DNA from: Sedimenticola hydrogenitrophicus
Lineage (GTDB): Bacteria; Pseudomonadota; Gammaproteobacteria; Chromatiales; Chromatiaceae
Reading direction: 5' to 3'
Length of the DNA: 64,000 bases
Assembly: GCF_025175675.1 (NCBI RefSeq)
Contig: NZ_JANIOA010000003.1
Span: 97,602-161,601 of the forward strand
In this document: piece by piece, positions 38,164 through 46,350 of the stretch
Position numbering within the stretch: position 1 is the first letter of the stretch
Layout: every line of letters starts with the position of its first letter
Made by a program: the position numbers and the translations under genes
The notes under the pieces: model-generated
Told to the model about the DNA's origin: nothing
Seen by the model: the letters and a program-made list of their open reading frames with translations, nothing else
The model's database searches: none

Positions 38164-38196
38164 CCACGGGCGCCTGGCGGATCCAGACGCCCGTGG
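38164..38196. terminator. Hairpin between convergent phaB and the next gene
   Basis: CCACGGGCG (38164-38172) pairs with CGCCCGTGG (38188-38196), extended inside by CTGG/CCAG after one mismatch. There is no T-run; the position between convergent genes suggests a bidirectional transcript end. Confidence 0.5.
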
Positions 38197-38208
38197 ACAC
38201 ACCCTCCG

Positions 38209-38640
38209 CTACGGCGACCTGGTGTGATCTATGATCTCATGCACGGCTTGCTCCAGCACCGGTGAGGGTGTGACCGTGATCTTGCGTTTGCCCACCTTGG
38301 CGCTATAACGGCGTGCCTCAGCGGCACGCTCATAGGCATCCCGGAGCTCTTCGATCATCTGTTCGCTCTTTTCCGGTGTCAGGTGCCGTTCTTCGACCAG
38401 ATTCTGGAAACTGCTCACCTTGCCGTCATGAATCCAGGCGAGTCCGAAGCGCTTCGGCGGCTTGCCGATAAAGACGAATGCCTCGTGGTCAGCCGGAACC
38501 ACCTCCAGCGGGTCCCGCACTTCGCCGACCAGCCCCTCCAGTTGCGGACTGATTTCCTCCAGGTGGTGTTGCGCCTCACTGTCCGCGGCCAGTGGCGGGT
38601 ACTCCTTCATCCCACCAAACCATCTATCCAACATACCCAT
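38209..38640 (-). CDS. Hypothetical cytoplasmic protein
   Basis: 143 residues from ATG 38640, chosen because GGAGGG lies six bases upstream (ATG 38646 is too close to it). It begins MGMLDRWFGG, has a central ADHEAFVFIGKPPKRFGLAW segment that looks like a small alpha/beta core, and a helical C-terminal half (EKSEQMIEELRDAYERAAEA) ending in a basic stretch. No signal peptide or membrane helix. I do not recognise the family. It converges on phaB and diverges from gap. Confidence 0.65.
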   Translation of the reverse strand: MGMLDRWFGGMKEYPPLAADSEAQHHLEEISPQLEGLVGEVRDPLEVVPADHEAFVFIGKPPKRFGLAWIHDGKVSSFQNLVEERHLTPEKSEQMIEELRDAYERAAEARRYSAKVGKRKITVTPSPVLEQAVHEIIDHTRSP

Positions 38641-38851
38641 TTTCATCCCTCCAGTGAGGAACCGGCACCTGAACCCGGACCCCACTCCAGTAATTCAGCA
38701 TACACAGGTTATCCAAGCATAGACCAAACCGGGAAAACCGCGGCGGCACGCCTCCCCGCAACAGTATATAGAGGAAAATGAGAGAATTAGTACAAACATC
38801 CAATTATTTTCTCATATTTTTTCTTTTGCACCGCACAAAGCACGCATTTTC

Positions 38852-38860
38852 TGCTATGAT
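38852..38860 (+). promoter_or_regulatory. Extended -10 promoter of the GapDH gene
   Basis: TGCTATGAT is an extended -10 element (TGnTATRAT) within an AT-rich leader (38765-38930), 81 bp before the ATG. The 38641-38940 gap has no gene; a clear -35 at the standard distance is lacking. Confidence 0.5.
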
Positions 38861-38940
38861 CCGCGCACACCGCAGTTGTTACCAGGCAGTAAACTCTTCT
38901 TTTATCTAAAAAAACGGACTCCTAGAGACGGGGTAGAAAT

Positions 38941-40386
38941 ATGAGCTTGAATGCAAGTGAGCAGTACCTGAATGAGTGGAAAGAGCGCCAGAATCTGGCC
39001 GAGCAGATGATTCCACTGGTGGGGAAACTGTATCGTGACCAGGGCCTGGTGATCCTGATGTACGGCCGGCGCCTGATGAACGCCACCACCATCGACATCC
39101 TCAAGGCTCATCGCTACGCCCGCCAGATGGTCGGCGCGGAGCTGGACATCGCCAAGTCCTTCGAAATGCTCGAAGCGATTGCCGGCATGGACCTGGCGCC
39201 GGCCCGCCTGGACCTCGGCAAACTCTGCAGCGCCTACCTGGAACAGGCGGATCGCCTCGGCATGTCGGCGTTCCTGGAGCAGCAGCTGAGCGACATCAAC
39301 ACCGGCAGGAAGAGCCCCCTGCCCGGCCCGCAGGACGTAGTGCTGTACGGCTTCGGTCGCATCGGCCGGCTGCTCGCCCGCCTGCTGATCGAACGCACCG
39401 GCGCCGGCAACAAGATGCGCCTGCGTGCCATCGTGGTGCGCGGCGGCCGCGAGGGCGACTTGAAGAAGCGCGCCAGCCTGCTGCGCCGCGACTCGGTACA
39501 CGGCCCGTTCAACGGCTCCATCGTCATCGACGAAGCGAACAACGCGATCATCGCCAACGGCAACTACATCCAGGTGATCTACGCCGATTCCCCCGATTCC
39601 ATCGACTACACCCGCTACGGCATCAACAACGCCCTGGTGGTCGACAACACCGGCATCTGGAAGGACGAGGCCGGCCTGGGGCTGCACCTCAAATCGAAAG
39701 GCACCGCCAAGGTGCTGCTGACCGCACCGGCCAAGGGCGAGATCAAAAACATCGTCTACGGCGTGAACCACGACGAGATCAGCCCGGACGATAAAATCCT
39801 CTGCGCCGCCTCCTGTACCACCAACGCCATTGTGCCGGTGCTCAAGGTGCTCAACGACACCCTGGGCATCAACAACGGCCACCTGGAGACCATCCACGCC
39901 TACACCAACGACCAGAACCTGATCGACAACTACCACAAGGCGGAACGGCGCGGTCGCAGCGCCCCGCTCAACATGGTGATCACCTCCACCGGTGCCGCCA
40001 AGGCGGTGGCCAAGGCACTGCCGGAGCTGTCCGGCAAGCTGACCGGCAACGCCATACGCGTGCCCACCCCCAACGTCTCCATGGCGCTGATGAACCTGAA
40101 CCTGGGCCGCGAGATCAGCGTGGCGGAGCTGAATGGCCTGCTGCGGGATGCGTCGCTGAACTCCGGGCTGCGCGAGCAGATCGGCTACACCACCTCCACC
40201 GAGCTGGTTTCCAGCGACCTGGTCGGCTCCACCGAGGCCGGCATCGTCGACTCCGCCGCCACCATCGTCGAAGGCAACCGCGCCGTGCTCTATGTCTGGT
40301 ACGACAACGAGGCCGGCTACAGCAACCAGGTGATCCGGGTGATGCAGGAGATGACCGGACTCAAGCTGATCAATTTACCCGCCTGA
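38941..40386 (+). CDS. gap: Glyceraldehyde-3-phosphate dehydrogenase, long form
   Basis: 481 residues. The C-terminal ~350 residues are a normal GapDH: NAD site YGFGRIGRLLARLL (about 137-150), the catalytic Cys292 in CAASCTTNAIVP, HAYTNDQNLID and WYDNEAGYSNQV. The first ~125 residues are a helical extension (MSLNASEQYLNEWKERQNLA) as found in the ~480-residue GapDHs of pseudomonads and vibrios, usually distinct from the glycolytic short enzyme and often considered gluconeogenic. This fits growth on acetate or aromatic acids. A terminator follows. Confidence 0.93.
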   Translation: MSLNASEQYLNEWKERQNLAEQMIPLVGKLYRDQGLVILMYGRRLMNATTIDILKAHRYARQMVGAELDIAKSFEMLEAIAGMDLAPARLDLGKLCSAYLEQADRLGMSAFLEQQLSDINTGRKSPLPGPQDVVLYGFGRIGRLLARLLIERTGAGNKMRLRAIVVRGGREGDLKKRASLLRRDSVHGPFNGSIVIDEANNAIIANGNYIQVIYADSPDSIDYTRYGINNALVVDNTGIWKDEAGLGLHLKSKGTAKVLLTAPAKGEIKNIVYGVNHDEISPDDKILCAASCTTNAIVPVLKVLNDTLGINNGHLETIHAYTNDQNLIDNYHKAERRGRSAPLNMVITSTGAAKAVAKALPELSGKLTGNAIRVPTPNVSMALMNLNLGREISVAELNGLLRDASLNSGLREQIGYTTSTELVSSDLVGSTEAGIVDSAATIVEGNRAVLYVWYDNEAGYSNQVIRVMQEMTGLKLINLPA

Positions 40387-40407
40387 TCCCCCGCTTCAGG
40401 CAACCCG

Positions 40408-40434
40408 AGCCGGCCCCCGTGGCCGGCTTTTTTT
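40408..40434 (+). terminator. Rho-independent terminator after gap
   Basis: AGCCGGCC (40408-40415) and GGCCGGCT (40421-40428), loop CCCGT, followed by seven T. Convergent yidD may use the same hairpin. Confidence 0.93.
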
Positions 40435-40475
40435 GTCCAGGGAGGGGGTTATGCCGGAGGGGCCAGGGACGGGCA

Positions 40476-40499
40476 TAGGGGCAACCCCCGTGGTTGCCC
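40476..40499. repeat. GTAGGGGCAACCCCCGTGGTTGCCC family, fragment
   Basis: TAGGGGCAACCCCCGTGGTT plus GCCC; only the left half of the unit is present between the gap terminator and the yidD stop. Confidence 0.7.
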
Positions 40500-40515
40500 A
40501 TGTTGCCGATCGGTA

Positions 40516-40749
40516 TCAGTGCTTGTGCCGGCACTCCGAGTCGGGCACCGGGTCGTAGCCCCCCTCGTGGAACGGGTGGCAGCGCAGGATGCGCCGGGTG
40601 CCCAGCCACAGGCCGCGCAGCACGCCGTGGAGCTCCACCGCCTCGCGGGTGTAGGCCGAGCAACTGGGGTAGTAGCGGCAGTTGTTGCCCAGCAGCGGGC
40701 TGATCAGATAGCTGTAGCCCTTGAGCAGTTGCAGCACCAGGCGCTTCAT
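40516..40749 (-). CDS. yidD: Membrane protein insertion efficiency factor YidD
   Basis: 77 residues matching YidD from end to end: [55 protein letters not shown]. It helps YidC insert inner-membrane proteins. It is usually in the rpmH-rnpA-yidD-yidC cluster; here it sits 34 bp behind zur on the same strand, away from those genes. Confidence 0.93.
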   Translation of the reverse strand: MKRLVLQLLKGYSYLISPLLGNNCRYYPSCSAYTREAVELHGVLRGLWLGTRRILRCHPFHEGGYDPVPDSECRHKH

Positions 40750-40783
40750 CCAAAATTCCGCACTTCAACAGCGTTTTTCAGGT

Positions 40784-41251
40784 TCATGGCGTCCCCTGCT
40801 CGCTGCAGCGCAGGCAGCGGCCGGTCACCTCGACCACCCGGGAGTCGGCCTTGAAACCGCACGCCCGCAGGGCGCTTCCCAGGGTGCGCTCGACACTCCG
40901 GCTCTCCAGCTCCCGCACCTCGCCACAGTCACGGCAGATCAGAAACTGGCTGGCGTGGGGATGGTCCGGATGTATGCAGCCGACATAGGCGTTGAGCGAT
41001 TCGATGCGGTGCACCAGGCCCTGTTGCAACAGGAACTCCAGCGCCCGATAGACCGTCGGTGGTTTGGCGGCCGGCACACCCTGCTTCAACAGATCCAGGA
41101 TATCGTAGGCCCCCAGCGGTTTCGGGCTGGCGCAGAGGATCTCCAGGACTTGGCGGCGCTGCGGCGTCAGGCGCGCGCCACGCCCCTCGCAGAGCCGCTC
41201 GGCCAGATGCAGCACCTGTTGACACTCGGTATGACATGAACCCGGTTTCAT
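40784..41251 (-). CDS. zur: Zinc uptake regulator (Fur family)
   Basis: 155 residues of the Fur superfamily: winged helix with LTPQRRQVLEILCASPKPLG and PPTVYRALEFLLQQGLVHRI, then a metal-binding C-terminal domain with HPDHPHASQFLICRDCGEV and the second CxxC CLRC near the end, giving a four-Cys structural zinc site. Overlap of 4 bp with znuB and the context identify Zur. It should repress znuABC and itself when zinc is plentiful, acting at the palindrome at 43750. Confidence 0.95.
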   Translation of the reverse strand: MKPGSCHTECQQVLHLAERLCEGRGARLTPQRRQVLEILCASPKPLGAYDILDLLKQGVPAAKPPTVYRALEFLLQQGLVHRIESLNAYVGCIHPDHPHASQFLICRDCGEVRELESRSVERTLGSALRACGFKADSRVVEVTGRCLRCSEQGTP

Positions 41252-42102
41252 TGCACCGCCCGTAGCAGCTGTCTGCGCAGCTCCCTGCGCTTCCTGGCCG
41301 TGGTAAACAACAGCGAGACCAGATAGCTGGTCCCGGCCACCAGGATAATCGTCGCACCGGCCGGCAGATCCGGCGCATAGGAGATGCCCAGGCCCAGCAC
41401 GGTGAACAGGGCGCCCAGCAGGGTCGCCAACAACATCATTTTACCGAGGCTGCGCACATAATGCGCGGCAATCGCCGCCGGCAGCGTCAACAGCGCAATC
41501 ACCAGGATCAGCCCCACCACCTGAATCAGCAACACCACGGTCACCGCCACCATGCAGAGCAGCAGCAGATAGAAAAAGGTGACCGGCACGCCGCGCAGCC
41601 GGGCAAACTCTTCATCGAAGGAGACGGCGAGAAACTGCTGGTAGCAGAGCGCAACCGTCAACAGGATGAGCAGATCGATACCCGCCATCATCCAGATATC
41701 GGCCGGATTCACCATCAGGATATTACCAAAAAGATAGCTCATCAGGCTGACGCTGTAGCCCGGCGTCTTGGAGATGAACAGGATACCGATCGCCATGCCG
41801 ACCGCCCACAGGGCACCGATCAGGGTATCTTCCTGTTCATGCCAGGTGAGCCGCACCCAGCCGATCAGCAGTGCCGCGACCACGGCGGCGACCAGCGCCC
41901 CACCCAGCGGGCTCATGCCGAGGAAAAAGGCGGCCCCCATGCCGCCCAGGACGCTGTGGGAGATCCCCCCCGCCAGGAAACCGATCCGCTTGACCACCAC
42001 ATAGCTGCCGATGATGCCGCAGCCGATACTCGCCAGCAGGCCACCGATCAGCGCGTGCTGCAGAAAGGGGTGTTCCCAGAGTGCGCTAAAAAATTCCATC
42101 AT
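41248..42102 (-). CDS. znuB: Zinc ABC transporter permease
   Basis: 284 residues with about eight to nine membrane helices, ABC-3 family: HALIGGLLASIGCGIIGSYV, GGISHSVLGGMGAAFFLG, FGNILMVNPADIWMM and LPAAIAAHYVRSLGKMMLLA. Gene order znuA-znuC-znuB-zur on the minus strand with overlaps or 12-bp spacing indicates one transcript. The C-terminus is unusually basic (RKRRELRRQLLRA). Confidence 0.95.
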   Translation of the reverse strand: MMEFFSALWEHPFLQHALIGGLLASIGCGIIGSYVVVKRIGFLAGGISHSVLGGMGAAFFLGMSPLGGALVAAVVAALLIGWVRLTWHEQEDTLIGALWAVGMAIGILFISKTPGYSVSLMSYLFGNILMVNPADIWMMAGIDLLILLTVALCYQQFLAVSFDEEFARLRGVPVTFFYLLLLCMVAVTVVLLIQVVGLILVIALLTLPAAIAAHYVRSLGKMMLLATLLGALFTVLGLGISYAPDLPAGATIILVAGTSYLVSLLFTTARKRRELRRQLLRAVQ

Positions 42103-42114
42103 GAGTCGCCCCCT

Positions 42115-42846
42115 TCAGTGCCGGTGCTCCACCATCTTCACATCGGCATCGTAGAGCGAGCGGATGGTGTCGCCGTCGATGGCGGCGGTGTGGTGGCAGA
42201 TCAGGGTACGGTTGAGGCAGGCAACCCGGTTCACGTAGCCGGAGATGAAACCGATATCGTGGGAGACCACGATAATGGTCATGCGCTTGTTGAAGCGCTT
42301 CAGCAGGTCGAAAATCTCGGTCTCGACACGCATATCGATATTCGCCGTCGGCTCATCCAGCATCAGGATGCGCGGTTCGCAGGCCAGGGCGCGCGCCACC
42401 AGCACCCGCTGCAACTGCCCTCCCGACAGGGTGCAGAGCTGGCGGGCGGCCAGATCCAGCACCTCGGTCTCGGCCATCGCCTGGCGCGCCACCGCGCGAT
42501 CGTGGCGGCGGTAGTTGCCGAACAGGCCCGACATGCCCAGCCGGCCCATCATCACCGTCTGTTCCACGGTGATCGGGAAGTCGCGGCTGAACTGGGGGTA
42601 CTGGGGCACATAGCCGACCTGGGTGCGACTGCGCTGGGGCGGCTTACCCAGTACCCGCACCTCGCCCCTGAGCGGCTCCAGCAGACCCAGCATCAGCTTC
42701 AGCAGGGTGCTCTTGCCTCCCGCGTTGGGGCCGACGATGCCGAGAAACTCATGCTCTTCGACCTCCAGGTTCACGCCGTCCAGCACGCGGGGTCCCCCGT
42801 AGGAGAACGAGACATTGCTAAGCGATACCACCGACGGGGCGCTCAT
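42115..42846 (-). CDS. znuC: Zinc ABC transporter ATP-binding protein
   Basis: 243 residues. Walker A GPNAGGKST (about 39-47), signature LSGGQLQRV, Walker B ILMLDEPTANID and the H-loop VVSHDIGF. The VGYVPQYPQFSRDFPITVEQ segment is that of metal (zinc/manganese) ABC-3 ATPases. It energises ZnuB. Overlaps znuA by 4 bp. The C-terminus ends in VEHRH. Confidence 0.95.
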   Translation of the reverse strand: MSAPSVVSLSNVSFSYGGPRVLDGVNLEVEEHEFLGIVGPNAGGKSTLLKLMLGLLEPLRGEVRVLGKPPQRSRTQVGYVPQYPQFSRDFPITVEQTVMMGRLGMSGLFGNYRRHDRAVARQAMAETEVLDLAARQLCTLSGGQLQRVLVARALACEPRILMLDEPTANIDMRVETEIFDLLKRFNKRMTIIVVSHDIGFISGYVNRVACLNRTLICHHTAAIDGDTIRSLYDADVKMVEHRH

Positions 42847-43718
42847 CGATATGCCTCGTCGATAGCCCTGGCGACCTGCCGCAGGTTATCCAGATAGGAC
42901 TCGGCCAGCGGATCCAGGGTCACCAGCCGCCCGCCGATGGCGGCGGCCAGCGCCGCGGCCTGACTCTGGGCGAACTGCTGCTGGACAAAGATCACCTTGA
43001 TCTCCTCGGCCCGGGCCTGATCGACCAGACGTTTCAGGGTACGCGCGCCCGGCTCCTTGCCCTCACTCTCGATGGGCAGCTGCTGCAGGCCAAAGGCGTC
43101 GGCAAAGTAGCCCCAGGAGGGGTGGAACACCATGAAGCGGCGCCCATTCAGCGGACCCAACAGCTCCCGGATCTCCTGCTCAAGGGCGATCAGCTCCTGA
43201 TCGAAGCGGGCGTGATTCTCCCGGTAGCGGTCGGCGTGCGCCGGATCCAGTGCAATCAGCCGGTCCCGCAGATGCCCGATCATGATCCGCACATTGGCCG
43301 GCGCGAGCCAGATATGCGGATCATCCCCGTCTTCCGCATGCCCATGATCCGCATCAGCATGATGTTCACCGGCCGACTCCATCTCGCGCAGGGCCACCCC
43401 TTCCCGGGCATCCAGCAGGGCCATCTGCGGATTGGCACTCTTGATACTGTCGATCAGCACATCCTCAAACGGGACACCAATGCGATAAAACAGCGCCGCC
43501 CGCGAGAGCCCCGCCATCTGCCTGGGCAACGGCTCGTAGGTTTCCGCGCTCTGGCCCGGCCCCACCAGTACCGAAACCCGCACATGTTCTCCACCGAGTC
43601 GCTCCGCGATAAATTTCTGCGGCAGGATACTGACATAAACCGACAGGGGTTCGGCGCAGACCGCCGTGGCGAAGATAAACAACAGCGGCAGCAGCAGGCT
43701 TCGTATGGTCAAATGCAT
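42843..43718 (-). CDS. znuA: Zinc ABC transporter periplasmic binding protein
   Basis: 291 residues with a signal peptide (1-22, FIFATAVCA). Family features: YVSILPQKFIAERLGGEHV, GPGQSAETYEPLPRQM, the His/Asp/Glu-rich loop (about 118-137, GEHHADADHGHAEDGDDPHI), DPHIWLAPANVRIM, FMVFHPSWGYFADAFGL and QQQFAQSQAAALA. The ligands are the three His in the loops ahead of each half plus the Asp near the end. It is transcribed from the intergenic region with a Zur box. Confidence 0.94.
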   Translation of the reverse strand: MHLTIRSLLLPLLFIFATAVCAEPLSVYVSILPQKFIAERLGGEHVRVSVLVGPGQSAETYEPLPRQMAGLSRAALFYRIGVPFEDVLIDSIKSANPQMALLDAREGVALREMESAGEHHADADHGHAEDGDDPHIWLAPANVRIMIGHLRDRLIALDPAHADRYRENHARFDQELIALEQEIRELLGPLNGRRFMVFHPSWGYFADAFGLQQLPIESEGKEPGARTLKRLVDQARAEEIKVIFVQQQFAQSQAAALAAAIGGRLVTLDPLAESYLDNLRQVARAIDEAYR

Positions 43719-43749
43719 GGACGAGACAGGGGGCAGTTGAATAGAAGTG

Positions 43750-43770
43750 TTATGTTATCACATAACATAA
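43750..43770. promoter_or_regulatory. Zur-type operator
   Basis: A perfect palindrome TTATGTTAT-CAC-ATAACATAA in the znuA / zinc-ribbon intergenic region. It matches the Fur/Zur-family pattern TGTTATANTATAACA closely. It lies 32 bp upstream of the znuA ATG and 76 bp upstream of the divergent gene. Confidence 0.88.
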
Positions 43771-43845
43771 GTAATGGGGACACCCGAGGCCCAATATCCG
43801 TTACCATGCAGTTAATTAACGCACTATCAGGGGTCGCTACAACCG

Positions 43846-44430
43846 ATGAATCCCGGTTATCTGATACTTCATCCCGCCACGGACCAACCGTTGCCGGAAA
43901 TTTCACCCTTGCTGGCGCGCCTGGTGGAAACCGGTCTCATCGGCCAGGTGGTGCCGGACACGCCAGATTGCTTTCGCGCCGGCGCGGATTTCCTGCAGCG
44001 CCTCACCTTCCTGGGCTGTTCGCCCAACCTGCCGCTGGACACCGATCAGCACCCGGGGGAGGCGCTGTGCACCATACGCCTGCTCGGTCCCTTCCCCTCG
44101 GCGGTACTGATAACCGGCGAGAACTGCCGGCCGCCGCGCTGTCGCGCCTGCCGGCATCCGTTGCCCGACTGGCGCAGCCAAATCGGCACTGCGAACAGCG
44201 GCATCCGCTGTCCGGGGTGTGGTCGGGAGAGTGGTTTACGGGATCTCGACTGGCGGCAGATGGGCGGGGTCGCCCGGCTGTTCATCGCCATTTCCCAGGT
44301 GTTCCCCGGCGAGGCGGTACCCACCGCCGGACTGATGCAGACGCTACGGCAGGAGGGGAGCGAGTGGGGTTATTTTTATGTCCAGCAACCGCGGATATGG
44401 CCGAAAGGGGCGGAGATGCCGGGATTCTGA
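43846..44430 (+). CDS. Zinc-ribbon protein divergent from znuA, function unknown
   Basis: 194 residues. A four-Cys zinc ribbon is formed by C99-x2-C102 (RCRACRHPLPDW) and C122-x2-C125 (RCPGCGRESG), each followed by a repeated D-W element; C94 is an extra. The N-terminal 90 residues have no known motif (PLPEISPLLARLVETGLIG) and the C-terminal part (RLFIAISQVFPGEAVPT) looks like an alpha-helical module. No signal peptide. It shares the Zur palindrome with znuA, so I infer zinc-starvation control. Family not recognised. Confidence 0.75.
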   Translation: MNPGYLILHPATDQPLPEISPLLARLVETGLIGQVVPDTPDCFRAGADFLQRLTFLGCSPNLPLDTDQHPGEALCTIRLLGPFPSAVLITGENCRPPRCRACRHPLPDWRSQIGTANSGIRCPGCGRESGLRDLDWRQMGGVARLFIAISQVFPGEAVPTAGLMQTLRQEGSEWGYFYVQQPRIWPKGAEMPGF

Positions 44431-44463
44431 GTATCGGGTGCATAAGCTTGCGCATGCCATTCT

Positions 44464-44546
44464 CCGGTCCGTAAACGGTACATCCCTGTACCACTCCTCA
44501 CCGCCATCCGATTCATGGTGGATGCGCTGTCGCTTATCCACACTAC
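44464..44546 (+). repeat. Dispersed repeat J, copy 3
   Basis: CCGTAAACGGTACATCCCTG followed by TACCACTCCTCA matches copies at 1925 and 28696; it continues into GGATGCGCTGTCGCTTATCC as in copy 2. Confidence 0.75.
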
Positions 44547-44561
44547 AAAAGCACTTTATCA

Positions 44562-44768
44562 GTAACTACTCACCCGGTCTGTGAGTGTTTGGCCTGCCTT
44601 GTTGACCGATCTTGATGGCGCCTCGAATCTGGTCCGTTTTTCAGATTCAAGCCTGCCCTTGTTTGAGCGAAGCGAGTTTGGGCAGGCGCTGAAAAAGGGG
44701 CCGGATTCGAGGAGGCAAGCCATCGTGTGAGGTCAGCAAGGCAGGCCAATCACCCCGTGAGTAGTTAG
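44562..44768. repeat. 207-bp palindromic element, copy 2
   Basis: Ends GTAACTACTCAC (44562-44573) and GTGAGTAGTTA (44757-44767). Same orientation and length as 16223-16429 and about 90% identical by eye. It ends 14 bp before the stop of the diguanylate cyclase gene. Confidence 0.92.
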
Positions 44769-44781
44769 CTTTATCTAAGGA

Positions 44782-46347
44782 TCAGTGGACGATGATACGG
44801 TCCTTTCCCGCCCGCTTGGCCTCATACAGCGCCCGATCCGCCCGGGTAAAGACATCGGCCGGCGTATCCCCCGGGGCAAATCCGCTCATCCCGCAGGAGA
44901 TGGTGACCTCCACCCGATTGCCCACCGAATGGATACCGCTCTCTTTCACCTCCCGGCGCACGGTCTCGGCGACATTCATGGCATCCTCACAGTTGCTGCC
45001 GGTGAGCAGCATGACGAACTCCTCACCACCATAGCGGGCGACGAAGTCGGTTTCGCGCAGGCCCAGCAGCAGGCTCTGGCCGATAATGCGCAGCGCCTTG
45101 TCGCCGGCGAGATGACCGAAGCGGTCATTGATCCGTTTGAAGTCATCGACATCCCAGACCAGCAGGGTGAGCGGCTCACCAAAGCGTTTCCAGCGAGCAT
45201 ACTCCTGCTCCAGCCGGTCGTCGTAGGCCAGGCGATTGGGCAGCCCGGTCACGGTATCGGTCGCCGCCTGGCGGTGCGCCTCGATCATCTTGGCGCGCAG
45301 CTCGCGACCCTCGCTCTGCACCTCTTCCAGACGCTTGCGCAACTGGTCTTCCAGCAGGGCCGCCTGCTTATGCCGCTCCCCCTCGCTGGCCACAAACTTC
45401 CCGACATGGGTCTCGATTGCATCCAGTTGCTCGGCTATCTCCAGGCGCAACTGCTGCAGCGTGGTGGCCTGGTCCATATTATTACGCATACCCCCCACCC
45501 GCTGGCGCATCGCCAACCCCAGCGCCTGCCCCTCGACCATCGATTTCTGCCGCAGCGCCTTGCTGCTGCTGACATGCTTGTCGATCTCCACCAGGCGCTG
45601 GGTCAACTCCTTGAGGAAACCACGGGTATCCTGGATCTCCGTCTGCACCTCGCCGACCGACTTGGAGAGCAGAGCACACAGCGAGGAGAGCACCTCGACC
45701 CAGACCGCGCTGTCCTGCTGTCCGACCAGCTCCAGTTCCAGACGGCGGATATCCAGACTGAGCTGGGCCGGCCAATCCAGCCCTTCGAGCAACCGCAACA
45801 GCTGTTGATTCGGGGTAACCACTGCATCGGCAGAGGCGCCGGACGCCCCGGAGGAGGGGAAAAAACGGCGCAGGAACCCGGCGGCCGAACCCGGGTTATC
45901 CCCCTGGGTCAGCAGCCGCAGAAACCGGTCGATCTGCTGATCCGAGGCGGCATCGCCCTCCGCCACCAACTGCTCGGCCAGCTTGCGCAGCTTGCCGGCA
46001 TTGCGACCGGTCACCCCGGAGCGGCTGATCAACCGGGGGAGCAGGTCGGTCTCGCTAGCGGTGACGGGGGCGGGTTCATCATTGGCCCGGATCAGCGCCT
46101 CCGAGATGGCCGCCAGCCGATCCGTCATGTCGGGCTGCACGCCCTTTCTGACCGCGTTACGCAGTGCCGAAAGATGGGGGTCGATAGCGGGATCCAGGCC
46201 ACTGGTGGCCAGGGTCAGGCGGATGATGATGCGGCAGAGCAGTTTTTCCGTGTCGGCCGCGGCGGACTTTTCCTCGGCCTGCTGTTGCGCCAGATCCAGG
46301 TACTGGATCTTCCAGTCCGGGGTGGCGGTTGTCTCTTGCTCGCTCAC
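44782..46347 (-). CDS. Soluble GGDEF diguanylate cyclase (DgcP-like)
   Basis: 521 residues, no membrane helix. A long helical N-terminal part (1-340, with a coiled-coil EQLDAIETHVGKFVASEGER) precedes a GGDEF domain: active site GGEEF at 440-444, and the RxxD inhibitory site R431-E-T-D434 five residues before it, so product inhibition is expected. It likely makes c-di-GMP. The order dgc - EEP protein - dsbA - cytochrome c4 matches what I recall of the Pseudomonas dgcP neighbourhood, which is why I call it DgcP-like. It lies 3 bp after the EEP gene and is probably in one operon. Confidence 0.9.
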   Translation of the reverse strand: MSEQETTATPDWKIQYLDLAQQQAEEKSAAADTEKLLCRIIIRLTLATSGLDPAIDPHLSALRNAVRKGVQPDMTDRLAAISEALIRANDEPAPVTASETDLLPRLISRSGVTGRNAGKLRKLAEQLVAEGDAASDQQIDRFLRLLTQGDNPGSAAGFLRRFFPSSGASGASADAVVTPNQQLLRLLEGLDWPAQLSLDIRRLELELVGQQDSAVWVEVLSSLCALLSKSVGEVQTEIQDTRGFLKELTQRLVEIDKHVSSSKALRQKSMVEGQALGLAMRQRVGGMRNNMDQATTLQQLRLEIAEQLDAIETHVGKFVASEGERHKQAALLEDQLRKRLEEVQSEGRELRAKMIEAHRQAATDTVTGLPNRLAYDDRLEQEYARWKRFGEPLTLLVWDVDDFKRINDRFGHLAGDKALRIIGQSLLLGLRETDFVARYGGEEFVMLLTGSNCEDAMNVAETVRREVKESGIHSVGNRVEVTISCGMSGFAPGDTPADVFTRADRALYEAKRAGKDRIIVH

Positions 46348-46350
46348 GGA

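Noticed and set aside
43122..44474. Plus-strand open frame of 450 codons overlapping znuA and the zinc-ribbon gene
   Set aside because: It reads antisense to znuA, then out of frame through the Zur operator and the zinc-ribbon gene; both of those genes have clear family or motif support.
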